From Polytrichum commune (lineage: Eukaryota > Streptophyta > Polytrichopsida > Polytrichales > Polytrichaceae): a stretch of DNA of 64,000 nucleotides. Shown one piece after another: positions 35,625 to 46,879 of the stretch. Made by a program: the position numbers and the translations under genes. Below the pieces are notes generated by a model. It had not been told where the DNA came from. It searched no databases and saw nothing but the letters and a program-made list of their open reading frames with translations. Numbering within the stretch: position 1 is the stretch's first letter; every line of letters begins with the position of its first letter. The stretch spans positions 46,703,554-46,767,553 of the forward strand of contig OX485803.1 of assembly GCA_950295325.1 (NCBI GenBank), given 5' to 3'.

Positions 35625-38600
35625 TGTCCCTACAATAAAGTTAACCTCAAAGTCAAAAACTTTGAAGTTTTGGCAGGGACTCCTTCCTCACTTTTGACAT
35701 TTTTAAAATGTTTAAAGAGCAATGAAGTGGTGTCATGACCCCTGATTTTGGTTGATGTGGAGGAGAGATGTTTGACTCTAGTCAAATCACAGTTATTTAG
35801 AAATGAATTTCATGATAAATACTTGAAGGCACCTAGACTGGTGCTCTTGAAAATTTGGCAAGGATTTCATTTTTTTTGTAGCCATCTTTGACCAATGTCT
35901 AATGCCTTCCATTTATTTCAACAAAATTAGAGATTTATGACACCATTTTGAATACACCTTGAACATTATAAAAGATGAAAAGTGGGGAGAAAAATCCCTA
36001 CTAAACCATGAGTTTTTGAGAGACATTAAGGTTAACTCTAAAACATTGACGACTCTAGGTTCATTGAGAATGGGAGGCCTATGCCCAGCCTAAGGGAGCA
36101 CTCAAAGATTGTGAAGAGAGTCCTTGCTTTGCACTATCATAGCCTTTGCATTTTAACCCTAATGTTGACCCTTGAAAGAATGATCCATATGACTCCCAAT
36201 TATTGCTAATCATATGAGACAATTCCCATGGATCTGAAATGACATTCCAATTTGTTCTGGAGTTGGAAGTTCCCATAATAATGTCACATATCTTGGTGTG
36301 AGTCCTCCATTTTTAGATTACTCCCAATTATTACTTATGTGATCCACTAGATGGGAATGACTTAGTAGTTGAGCATTTGCACAAATCCTCATGTCAAAAT
36401 GTGTGAATCACAATAGGCTAGGCACCTAACATTTGGGATTTGTAAAATGTCACATATTTCTAACCACATATATATATGCAAAGAATTCCTTGAGAATTTT
36501 AGAGCGTCCAAATGTTAAACAGAGAGGTTGATATGAGCATAAAGGCCTTTTCTACATGAACATCAAAAAAATTTCACTCTTACTACAATAAACATCTATG
36601 ATATTCATGCAAAGTTTGCGTTGAACTTGCAACTATTGATGCGAGTCAACACCCTTACATGAGGTCCCAACACAATAAAAACATGACATTTTTTTCACAT
36701 TTCAAGCATCTACAAATTGTACGGCTCATGTGTCTATGTGTAGATATCCATGTGTGGCTTGATGTTTGTAGTCATTTTGGATCCCGAGGTTAAGCTACCT
36801 AGGGTTGAAATAACACTCAAATGTGTGACCATCCTAGCACTTGATTTTTTGTGCACCCTACCACCTATGTTCCACTCAATCATGATAGAGAAATTTGGGT
36901 GAACCGGACAACTTTAAACAATCCATGTAGGAACCTAGGGGCTTGCCCTTGAAGAAGATAGGCGTCAATCAACTTCTCCATACATGTTCAAAGTGTTCAC
37001 TTTCAAAAAAAAATAACACCAGTTGGGGACACTCTAATTCTCGTAATGCCCATTTTAAGATTACATAGAAACTTAGACCAACTCAAAAATGAAAGCAACA
37101 CCATCATAATTCATGCCGGTGTCAACATGAGAGTCGTCTTTCGTGGGTTGACACGTTGAAAATAGGTTTCACATCAAAGACTACTATGGTGTTCTATGCT
37201 TTGGCATTTACATGCACTATGCGGGCTGTGAAAGCAAAAGTGAGAACAACCAAACGGTGACAAAGATCAGCTGAGTTCAGAAACTACTTACCCACCTTCA
37301 TCATGCAAGCATGAATGCCATCATACATCGGTGATAAATGAACCTATCTTGTAAATTGACCTCTGGCGAAGAGAATCGGCAAAGAAATCGTAATCCGGAA
37401 GGTGAAGAGAGTGAGTGTATGTGTGTCTTCTCTGTCTGTCTGCACACGCAGTGGATGAGTGGTGGCAGGAACGGAGGAGATCAGGGGAGGAGGGTTACAT
37501 CGGTCAAATCCGACAGTCCAGAAAGCACAGGCAACGTGGCCTCACCATAAGCCAAAAGCTGCTTTCATCGCCCATAGACTTCTCGACCACATGTATTGGG
37601 GCTTCGAGGGTTTGATCCCTATCCGCAGTACAAATACTAAATTGATGCATGTCTCCCGTTGGAAGGTGACCAACTTGAGATTGTCATCCTCTATAAAAGC
37701 GAGAGACAAATGATTCATTATTGTATTGGTTGTGACATAACATGGATTAGTCATGTGGGTCAGTTTCATGACCTTGGGATATGTGTATTATATTTTGTAG
37801 GGCCTTGAATACAGTACGGATATTCCTTTACTATTCATACATTCAAGGTGACACTTCGAAATTTGGGTGGAGTTATACTCCCGGCATTATTCACATGAAA
37901 CATTTTTCATCCTAGTATTATTCATTGAAAATGCTATTCATAACAAAACTATCACTGAAGATACCGACCCTATTCACAACATTCATACTATTCATATTGG
38001 CACTATTCATTATTCATATTAGTGTCAATTTCTTCTTATTTAAAAGGTTTCCTCCCATGAAGGTAAGATAGCGGAGGCCCATGTTGGATCCTAAATATAG
38101 AATGGAATGCAACCATGCAGTTGAATAATGTTATGGACTATTATGAGTTTGCAAACTTTCATGTGTGAGTCATGTATGAAGGGAACGTTGTAGGCTTAAG
38201 GCTTGTGGCAACCATGTAAAACCAACCCCCTACATGTTTTGAATTGATTTGTCCCAACTCAATCTTGCCATATTGATTTCGAGTTTTTGGTGCTATTTTC
38301 AAGGTCAAATCAATTTCTCTTCCTAAAAATAATTTTGAATGATAAAGGATTCCTTACCATCTTTGCCTCCAACTTACATGGTTTTCACACACCTTTGACC
38401 ATAGTGACATGCCCGGATGCATAATTCTTAGTCCTAAAGGCTGAAACAAAATCTTCCCAAAATTGCCTATAATAATTTAGTCTGATTCAACAACTTATTG
38501 AAACAATTCAACACCTTTATGGGAGATTTGAGTGTATGGATGATATTTTTATGGAGTTAAGATTGTTTATATAAACATAAGCTGTCCATGTGTCCAATAT

Positions 38601-39765
38601 CAAAAGATCATAAAGTAAATGTGTGCACTAATATTATCGAGGAGTGATGCTTGCCTAGACAAAAATATCCGCCTCGGCCTTTAGGGGCTAACCTTGGCAA
38701 TATATTTTTAAAGATGCGACTCGCAAGCAAGTTTTAGTGGTTTAAACTTGAGAGCTTCCAAATCAATTCATGCTTATGCCCATGTTTCAAGTCCTTGGCC
38801 TCACACACGATTGGGTTTTGACTTTAGAAGTTGTACTAACTTACTTAATTTGCTTCTTATATGTCCAAGTGAGTAGGACCAACTGACTAAAATTCATGTT
38901 GGTGGTAAAATCAATCTCTTTTTCTTTTTTCTTGCTTTATCTTAGGTGCAAGTTGATAAACTTTGCTTCCTAGAAAATTCACACAAACATCCTTGTGCAG
39001 TGACGATACTTGGGCCATGGAAATGAATGGGGGTTAGCTAATCAAAAAGCTTTGACATCACTTTGAAATGCACGGCTTAAAACAAGTTCATGGTGCTAAA
39101 ACCAACATCCCACCCAAAACCAATGCCACAAATTCCTACACTATAAGATCGCATTGATTTTAAAAGTATGTTGATTTAAATCATCTACCAATAAAAACTT
39201 GAAACTCTTATATCATTTGCATATGGAATTCAAATTGACCTACTTTGATGCATTACAATTCCCTTCCAATTGAGATCGAGAACTATCTACAACAACATTA
39301 CTTTAACCATAGTAGATAGTACACTCAGCACTTAAATGGCATTTTTAGCACCCTCTACCTTAATGGTAAGATCAGTGCCGCTATCAATTGCACGGCTTAG
39401 GACAAGGTCAGTGAAGTGATCTATGAAGGTATACCAAACATTGATGACTAGCTTGGCATTATTGTTCAATAAACAGGATTCGGTGTCATGACGGCCATTG
39501 TCACCACCTGCAATACATGTTTGAAGTCACCACAAGTTGAATTGTCAATCATGTTCCCAAATGATTGGAAGAGGACTTCAACATTTAGCAACATGAGTGA
39601 CATTGCTATAAATTATTCCTACTCACAACATTCGAAGACTCAAGTCGGAAGCATAGGTTTCCATACTTCATCCCAAAACCTTAGCTCATGATGTCTCTCC
39701 CTCTCTTGCATTATACCTAAGGTAAGGTGGTTGCACCTATCATGATGGGTCTTGACTCAAGGTTG
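35625..39765. other. Gene-free stretch
   Basis: No supported gene. A patch at about 37875-38030 is rich in scattered TATTCAT/TATTCAC words. Overlapping small frames at 37338-37713 have no recognisable features and do not join through convincing splice sites. Confidence 0.4.
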
Positions 39766-39766
39766 G

Positions 39767-40147
39767 TTTAGACTATGGTGAAGAAGTGCACAAGTCAAGA
39801 ATTCTAGGGGAATGGAGTGATATGATTGGCTACAACATGGGTTGTTTAGTAACTGGGGTTTAGATTATGGTCAACACTTCTCTAGTGGAGAACTTCAAGA
39901 ATGGATGAAAAATTAACATGACTTCCAACATGACAACACTTTTTGCTAGGGGAGTTCTCTAGAGGTCGAGTTTCTTGGACAACTTCAAAGCCTCAGACAA
40001 AAAAACTTGACCTTCAGAAAACTCCAACTTGAGGCATTTAATTTAATTTTTTTGAATCTTATTTGTCATACCAACCGCTGCCTCAAATAGCCTTGTCTTG
40101 GGTCAAAATTCTTAACTAAGTGGTGCACTTCTTCATCGTAGTCTAAA
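39767..40147. mobile_element. Small element with inverted termini TTTAGACTA...GAAGAAGTGCAC
   Basis: The left end TTTAGACTATGGTGAAGAAG matches the right end in reverse complement, TTTAGACTACGATGAAGAAG. GTGCAC follows in both, and the pairing continues for about 38 bases (GTCAAGAATTCT against GTTAAGAATTTT). Related ends occur at 54008 and at 56210-56243 and 56538-56560. No coding content. Confidence 0.6.
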
Positions 40148-41030
40148 GTGGACCTTGTTAGGATGGATGTGCCCACTTTCGTGTGTATGATTGTCAATTT
40201 GTTGAGACACACAATGATGAACATTCTTAACGTAGTTTCAAGATACCTAGTACATGTTTAAATGCTAACTTCTTACCATTGAGTGTCAAACAAGTTATTT
40301 CTTCAATGTACATATGGTAGATATACAAAAAATGGTGAAGACAAGTTGATTTGGCAAGAAAGAGGGGCTTTAAAATTGTGGAATATTTTAAAGAGGTGGA
40401 GTAGAGGAAATGATGAGGAATGCAAGTTGTTTCGTAATTTTATTTACTATAAATAATGAGTTACATTTCTCCAAAGAGGCAAGTAAGTCCAACCCCCTAT
40501 TTGTACAGTAGAGTCTCCCTAATATGAGCATCAAATATTTTACCATCCACATATTATTTTACCACACAAAACAATCAACTTGATGGCACACAAAAGTAAT
40601 TGCAAGTGGTGTGAAACAACGCCTATTTGGCCAATCAATGCATCCCATTGCATCTATTTCAGGCCATCGTTTTTACATCATCATGTGACGAGACACTGGT
40701 CCAAGATGACCCTTAACTACCGGATGATAGTGGAGAGATACTCAAACCGAATGGAGTGGTTAGTGGTTCGATACTCGGCCGTGAAATCATCTCTCTACTT
40801 GACAGAAGACAAGCCAGGTGGTCAAGCACCTCATGTGTTCCAAAAAAAAACAACATATGACGAGATACTAAAATAGTGGTGTGCAATGAAGAAGAGTTAT
40901 AAAATTACTCAACCTAACTTGCCTATGCCTATGCCTAGCATCCTCTTTCTAACCATGGGAATTGGTTGAATAGAGCATGAATAAGGAAAAGTCTATCCTT
41001 CATTTAGTTAGGGAACACCCATGTAATTGT

Positions 41031-41178
41031 CACAACATTATTCGGATCCATAACAATGAACAATGGGACTAACAATATTTCATGGAATACTCCCCACATT
41101 CAAATTGTATGTGGGGAATATTCTATGAAATATTGTCAGTCCCATAGTTCATTGTTATGGATCTATATAATGTTATGG
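41031..41178. repeat. Large near-perfect palindrome (foldback MITE)
   Basis: The left arm from 41031 (CACAACATTATT, then GATCCATAACAATGAACAAT) pairs with the right arm up to 41178 over about 70 bases each, with a loop of only a few bases around 41101-41106. Mismatches are few. A degenerate single arm lies at 14861-14945. Confidence 0.85.
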
Positions 41179-41570
41179 CTGGAGGTTGAGAAACTTCCCC
41201 ATATTCAATTTTGAGTTTAGAAAAAACTCGGGCATATCCCCATAGTGATGCATGAATCATTCCAGCCTTATAATGGGCCAACACAAGCCCTGGAATGTAT
41301 GGAGTACTGTTATGTTGAGTCGAAACCGTATAACTCAAGTCCCGTGCACCTTACTAGCATATGAGTCCCATGTACAATTATTGAGATGATAGAACCAAAA
41401 ACACGGAAACTATTTCTAAAATCAAATGACAAAAAGCAAGGCATGAGTAGATTTTGAACTTCCCCTATGACATGTACCCTTTGGGAAACGTAGTGAAAAA
41501 GCATAACATTATTCAGTGGGGTAGTGTTGCTCTCTTTTCTAATCTTAGTTAAGCCACATGCTGAACACTA

Positions 41571-43280
41571 CTGTTCTCCCTCTTTAGTATGACACGTTTG
41601 GGAAACACAAAAAATGTTGTATTATCGAGTTGTCGTCTTCTTGTTAATATGACAATTGGCGTAAAATTGTCGTACTATTGAGGGAATACAAAAACATAAG
41701 CAACATGAGCTTAATAATATATACAACGAGTTTAAGCAATATAGATTGTATGAAATAATAACTTATAACTCCAAACAAATACCAATATTCTCAAGAAACT
41801 CTTAAAATATGAGTTCAAAAATCTCTAGTGTTGCCTACCCAAGTTAGCAATTATCATCTTATCTAAATTTCCTACTAGCTTTTGAAAACTAATCATTTCA
41901 TTAACACCAAAATGTAAAGAGTTGTTTAATAAGAAATTAGACAACAATGATGCATGACATTTGGCATCACTAAACTTTATTATAGGTGGAGCAACATCAT
42001 TCACATCTATTGAATGTAGATCAACATTAAGATCAAAGCCTTGTGCATAATTGATTCCCAAAGCAACATCCACCAACTCATCAATACTCAATTCTAGCTC
42101 AATAATCTCTTCCTCTTCCATCTCAATGTAAGTCTCCATTGACATCTCATCATCACCCAATCGCAACTTTGAAATCAGAGCACCAAGTTCATTTGATTCT
42201 TCTTGCATTGTATTCTTCTCTCTTTCATCAACTAGGGCAAAATCAACATTCCATGTGGTAGGTAATATACGCGCCATCCTCCAACAATTTATGACTATCT
42301 ATGCATCCAAGTCACTCCATACTTCATAACTCCACATGATAGCATGTATGATGTTGGGCATTGGGCACCACCTTCCTTAAGTCCTTCAATGAAGCATCAT
42401 CATACTGTGATAAACCCCACTTCAAAAGTTTATTCTTGTATTAAATTTTGAAAGACGTTATTATACCTTGATCCAAAGCTTGAACTACACTTGTAACATT
42501 GGGAGGAAGAAATGCCAAAGTCATGTTGCTCAATTCCAAGGTTGATAAACCACGAGACTTACCAACTTTGGCAAACCTAACAACATGTGACGATGCATTA
42601 TCCAAAAATCATAGTCACCTTTCGATTTTGGCCTTTGAACTGATTGTTGAGCTGCAAAATCCAAGCTTCAAATATATCCCCCTTCATCCAAGATGTTTTA
42701 TTTGAGTGCCACCAAACATATTTATGAGGTTGCCACCTTCCAAAACATTGTGGTTGCTTAGACGTGTAAATCACAAGCAACTTCAACTTATCAATTCCAG
42801 TTGAATTGACAACAAGAGCAAGTGTTACACGTTCCCTTTGCAACTTCCGACCCTTCACCTTTCCTTGTGCTAATGTTTTATTAGGATGTGCTCTAAAATA
42901 CAATCCAATCTCATTCATGTTGTAAACATCTTCAGGCTCATAATCTGACAAAAGAATAGGAAAGAGGCCACTCTAACCCTAACCAGATCCATTCTATACT
43001 AGTAACCCTAATTATCATTAAGTTCCCAATGATAGGTGAAGTTCCCAAGTAATTCCCAAGTGAAAATGGATGTATTTTAGATGTACATAACATAGATGAA
43101 AGAAATTTTAGCATTAATTACCTCTTTAATATGACAAAACATAGATTCTAAATGTGGTATTATCGAGTGTCGTAGTCGTATAATAGAGAGAGTTCTGAAC
43201 TAAAAAGTTTGGCCGGGAAAAATTTGTCGTAATATCGAGGGTGTCGTATAAACGAGTGTCATACTAACGAGGTTAGACTG
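41571..43280 (-). mobile_element. Complete but decayed pogo/Tigger-type element (1.71 kb)
   Basis: TA stands at 41569-41570 and 43281-43282. The end nearest the transposase start reads, in reverse complement, CAGTCTAACCTCGTTAGTAT then GACAC. The other end reads CTGTTCTCCCTCTTTAGTAT then GACAC. Subterminal words of ATTATCGAG / GTCGTA type recur at both ends. Inside is a pogo-type transposase pseudogene. Confidence 0.8.
41825..42951 (-). pseudogene. pogo/Tigger-type (DDE_1) transposase, broken
   Basis: From 42951 the frame shows the DDE_1 opening: YEPEDVYNMNEIGLYF, then a KGRKLQRERVTLALVVNSTG block, LLVIYTSKQPQCF and WMKGDIFEAWILQLN. After a one-base slip near 42600 it continues in another frame as LDNASSHVV...LPPNVTSVVQALDQGII, the second catalytic block of the family. 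In-frame stops follow near 42440 and 42325; the 3' part (42277-41825) is open again with an acidic stretch (MEEEEIIELELSIDE). The first catalytic Asp, normally in NMDETG, is Asn here. The DNA-binding N-terminal half (CENP-B-type HTH) is not seen. Confidence 0.85.
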
Positions 43281-43546
43281 TATAGCACATAATCATCATA
43301 GAAGCTTCCGTTTACCATTGTTTCTTTCACATAGATGAGTATGTGTGCTACAATCAGAGAGAGGGTTTATAGTTTTTGAGGATTAAGTTACGTGGGTGTC
43401 TAGGTACACTAAATAGGATATTTAGTGTTTGATACACTAAATACGAATGCATACACAAAATATCAATAACCCTATGAAAGTAAGTAACATTAAATGTAAA
43501 TTCAAATACTAAATATCAACTTTGGTAATATGTGGAAGTTACATGT

Positions 43547-45046
43547 CACGGGGAGGTCACTTAGTGCATTTTAAAAACGACGTGTGGCATAATATAGGGA
43601 GGATTAAAATCATTTGACATAAAAATTATAAAAGAATTCCAAATAATGAAGGGTCCATTAAAAGTACATAAGCCCATTACAAGTAAAATAGATAGGTATA
43701 AAATATGGGCCATTCCCTTTTAGTAAAAATAATATAGGGGCTGAAAATAAGGATCTTAGGATGTATGTTTAGTAGAATCAATTTCGTACGCATGCCTCAC
43801 GAGGGATGGATGAAAAATTACTCATCATTCACCCAAAAATGGATGAAATTGGAAGCCTCAGGACAGAGAACCGGAAATTTTTTGCCAACCGTAGAAGTTG
43901 ATGGACATTCCATTTACAAGTCAACGTTTGTCTCGCAACTCAATGGTAATGTTTTTCTATCCAAAGATAGATTAGCAAGAATTAAACATAGTATTCATTT
44001 CAACAACCATGATAATTGTCTCCAAGCAAGATCTTCATGTGGATCAAGTTTGTTATCTATAGGATCTGATTGTGGGGTGCCTTTTGTCCAACGGAGCACA
44101 ACAATGCTATTGTCAACTGTAAAATCCGCTGCCAAACGAAAAAGGGGACGTTCAATGACTGATGTTAAAGCTGGAAATGCTACTAACATATTGAACGGAG
44201 TAGATTCCAATTCATGGTGGGTGGGTAGGGTGCAGGCTATGCGGCGGCGCAATGGGAAACAATTTGGAGTACTTAGGCAAGCGGTTGACCTCCTTGCTCG
44301 AACGGAGGAATCAGGGAGGAGAATTCCTAATAATCCCCACATCGAAGTAATGTTGCAATATTATAGAAAATATCCAGGCCGTAACAAATTTAAGTATGAT
44401 CACACGGATAGCAAATGGGTTGATGTAGATTGCATTATATCTACGGTAACCATGAGCTACAATTCTACAAATGAGGTGTACACTCTTGATAGGAATGATT
44501 CAGAGCAACTGTCCAAGTTTGTGACAGAACGAACTATATAAGATTCATGACCAAGCTTAAAGTGTTTCACACTATATGGTTTTGGTCTTCACTAGCATGT
44601 AAAGTGATTTTGAATAAATGATTTTTATGGAGCGGGTGTTGTGTTTGTGAACACACACACAATCTTGTTGTGTTTGTAAACACACACTCAATCATGTTGT
44701 GTTCCATCCTAAGTCTTCTTTTTGTATTTTCACTTTAAGTTTTTGTACTTGGTTTTTGCAATGGTACGTAATTTTTATATTTTTTTGTTGCCATGCTTTT
44801 CCCATCACTTTTGCATTGCATACATTCTTGAATTCAATTTTTTTAATTAAAAAGAATATAGACTACAAAGAATTTCAATGACATGGGCATTATAAGTAAT
44901 GGTAGGGTACAAAAAAATAGGCCATTTTAGAATATTATGTAATTATAGGGAGCTTTTAATTCGTGCCTTGGAGGTAAATAGCCCCTAAACAAATACCCCT
45001 CCGCCGCACGTGGTACACAAAAATTGTATTGAGTGACCTCCCCGTG
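43547..45046 (+). mobile_element. 1500-bp DNA element with perfect 8-bp duplication and a protein gene
   Basis: TTACATGT stands at 43539-43546 and again at 45047-45054. The left end CACGGGGAGGTCACTTAGTG matches the right end in reverse complement, CACGGGGAGGTCACTCAATA. Both then have a CACGTG/GACGTG word about 15 bases further in. An 8-bp duplication with such TIRs is typical of hAT-type elements. The right 60-100 bases are related to those of 18943-19577 and 52636-53293 (CCGCACGTGGT, TAAATAGCCC). It carries one long frame (43765-44541) that I do not recognise as a hAT transposase. The exact duplication and the intact frame suggest recent insertion. Confidence 0.85.
43765..44541 (+). CDS. Unrecognised 258-aa protein carried by the 8-bp-duplication element
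   Basis: The frame is intact from ATG 43765 (another out-of-frame ATG lies at 43761) to TAA at 44541. Residues 1-65 are mixed (WMKNYSSFTQKWMKLEASG). A basic stretch AAKRKRGRS near residue 124 could be a nuclear signal. The C-terminal half looks like one folded domain: SWWVGRVQAMRRRNGKQFG, LRQAVDLLAR, then NPHIEVMLQYYRKYPG, KFKYDHTDSKWVDVDCIIST and TNEVYTLDRND. The 'WWVGRVQ.(M)RRR.G' opening, a 'KY...D..WV.V..II' middle and a closing 'YTL' recall chromatin-reader folds such as BAH or Tudor-like domains, or repeat-borne proteins I have seen in seed-free plants, but I cannot name the family. No DDE/D motif, zinc-finger BED or hAT dimerisation block is visible. It may be a cargo or accessory protein, or one exon of a longer gene. 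Confidence 0.6.
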   Translation: MFSRINFVRMPHEGWMKNYSSFTQKWMKLEASGQRTGNFLPTVEVDGHSIYKSTFVSQLNGNVFLSKDRLARIKHSIHFNNHDNCLQARSSCGSSLLSIGSDCGVPFVQRSTTMLLSTVKSAAKRKRGRSMTDVKAGNATNILNGVDSNSWWVGRVQAMRRRNGKQFGVLRQAVDLLARTEESGRRIPNNPHIEVMLQYYRKYPGRNKFKYDHTDSKWVDVDCIISTVTMSYNSTNEVYTLDRNDSEQLSKFVTERTI

Positions 45047-45535
45047 TTACATGTTTGAATTAGTGTTAGGAAGGATATGAAAAACAAATAAAAATAACAA
45101 TGATAAAAGGAGAATACCAACATATCTTCTAGCATATCTTCTAACATTATTTGTCAACAAATTGAAAATTAGTGTTGAGCATGGTAGGGTGGTAACAACA
45201 TTAAATATATTCAAACATTAAATATCCTATTTAGTGTAGTTCTAGTAGATTCATACTATCTAGGTATTGATGATGGATTTCCTTCAGTGATCGCGATGAA
45301 TCTCAGAGTGGTCTACAAGGTGACTTGATCTTCAAAGAAAAGGAGTTAGGGTTTCGGGTTTTAGGAATTAGACCTCATAGGAGGCGGTTTTGAAACTTAG
45401 GGCACTATGTAGAAATAGGTGGGTATAGATTTTTTTTTGGGGGGTTTGTTGTTTGTTGTTGTAGTAGACGACTTATTACTACTTGAGATGTTGTTGGATA
45501 CATCAAATTCAAATAATTGAAACAAAAAAATTAAA

Positions 45536-45669
45536 ATTTCATAGTCTTTTACCTTGACATGCGATGTCGGTTTACCGCCTTCCTTTCATATCAGCGTGAG
45601 CATGAGAGTGGGGGTAGCTTAGTACCTATTTTCATAGGTGGATCACGTGGTTGGTGTTGGGGCCATATT
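45536..45669 (-). mobile_element. 5'-truncated LINE tail with target duplication
   Basis: The 134 bases match 15395-15515, the 3' end of the LINE at 15.4-17.1 kb (GCGTGAGCATGAGAGTGGG, CTTAGT-CCTATTTTCA-AGGTGGA, CGTGTGGTT-like words). They stop where the longer copy goes on, as expected for 5' truncation. Near-identical direct repeats ATTGAAACAAAAAAATTAAA and ATTGAAACAAAAATTAAA (45516 and 45670) flank the insert. Confidence 0.75.
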
Positions 45670-45689
45670 ATTGAAACAAAAATTAAATG

Positions 45690-46870
45690 AAGAGGGGGAT
45701 AACATGGAGAAGCTCCTCTTGCTATACATGGCTTGCATGGAGGCCATCTTGTTAATCCTCGAGACTCAAGCTTGATATATACACCTTCTTGCAAAAAAGA
45801 ATTGGGAGCAGTGAATTGACCTTCATGATTTAGAGGCCAGTGTTTTTGAACATTGAGCTATCAGTTTGTGATGTTAGTTCTAGATTCAATTGTGCACTAA
45901 AACTATCAAATTTTTCCCATGGTCCAACTAAGTAATCTTCTATGAAGGTATAACTCCACCACTTCATATGTACAAGATTCAATGAATGCATCAATTTGTA
46001 TGTTCCTTGAATGCAATTTTTTGATGACATCCTAAATGATTAAAACTTAGCTCCTCTTGCACCGCGATGACATGCTTTGAGTTTGAGTAAAAACACAAAG
46101 TAGTAGGCTAGAGCTTGCAAACTTCTTGAGCCAAGCCCCACCCGCACTACGGCAAGCCCTCTTGTCAATTGGACAATACCACCTTGGCTTATTGAGGCCG
46201 TTGGATGAGCCCGGGTGGATGGACAATGTAGATTGGTCTTGCCTGCGACCACACATGGCCCGTTCATAACTCAAATGACTCAACCACCCTACACCAGAAG
46301 ATATCTTTCATCCACGTAGATGTCACCTCGTGGGTCACAAATTCAATTAGATATTAAGTGGCACATGATTGTATGACACATTTGCTAACTGAATATATGA
46401 TGAGGTTTATATTTTCTTGTGCCTTGAGGGAAGCTAGCATGTGACCGGTGATCGGTAAGATGTGAGCAATGAGCAATAACATGAGATGTATGTCTTCATT
46501 TTTAGAATATGTTCTATAAAATTCTAATAGTGTGGCTAAATGGAATGCAAGGGGGCATTTGACATTCAAAAAATAAACCTTGTGACTATGGAATTCATGC
46601 TCTACATTTTGTCAAGGGATTTATTATCATGTAATCAACCTGGTATTTGTAGATCTAAAAATAAGCCTTAATAAAATAAAAAAGCTTAAATGTTAGTAAA
46701 TGGAACTGAAAATACCCTTTAATTACCTACATATATTCAAATTTTATATAATTTATATCTCAACAATGTACTAACATCACAACCTGTTTATATAGTATTG
46801 AGTATTAGTGCTCGACAATTGTTGCAACCCTATATCATTCAGGTATCATACGCACATTGTCCAGAAGAAT
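45690..46870. other. Gene-free stretch
   Basis: No supported gene; several minus-strand frames of 60-78 codons overlap in different phases and show no family features. Confidence 0.4.
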
Positions 46871-46879
46871 GCGGCTTGT

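Larger units (their letters stand above)
43407..45236. mobile_element. TA-duplicating MITE (CACTAAATAGGATATTTAGTG ends) holding a nested element
   Basis: TA at 43405-43406 and 45237-45238. The left end CACTAAATAGGATATTTAGT and the right end in reverse complement, CACTAAATAGGATATTTAAT, differ at one position over the first 20. Without the nested element (43547-45046) and its second octamer the MITE is about 320 bp, close in size to 14970-15342, whose termini it shares. Confidence 0.8.

Noticed and set aside
40505-40530. TACAGTAGAGTCTCCCTAATATGAGC as another pogo-type terminus
   Set aside because: It resembles the start only loosely and no inverted partner was found within 1.5 kb.
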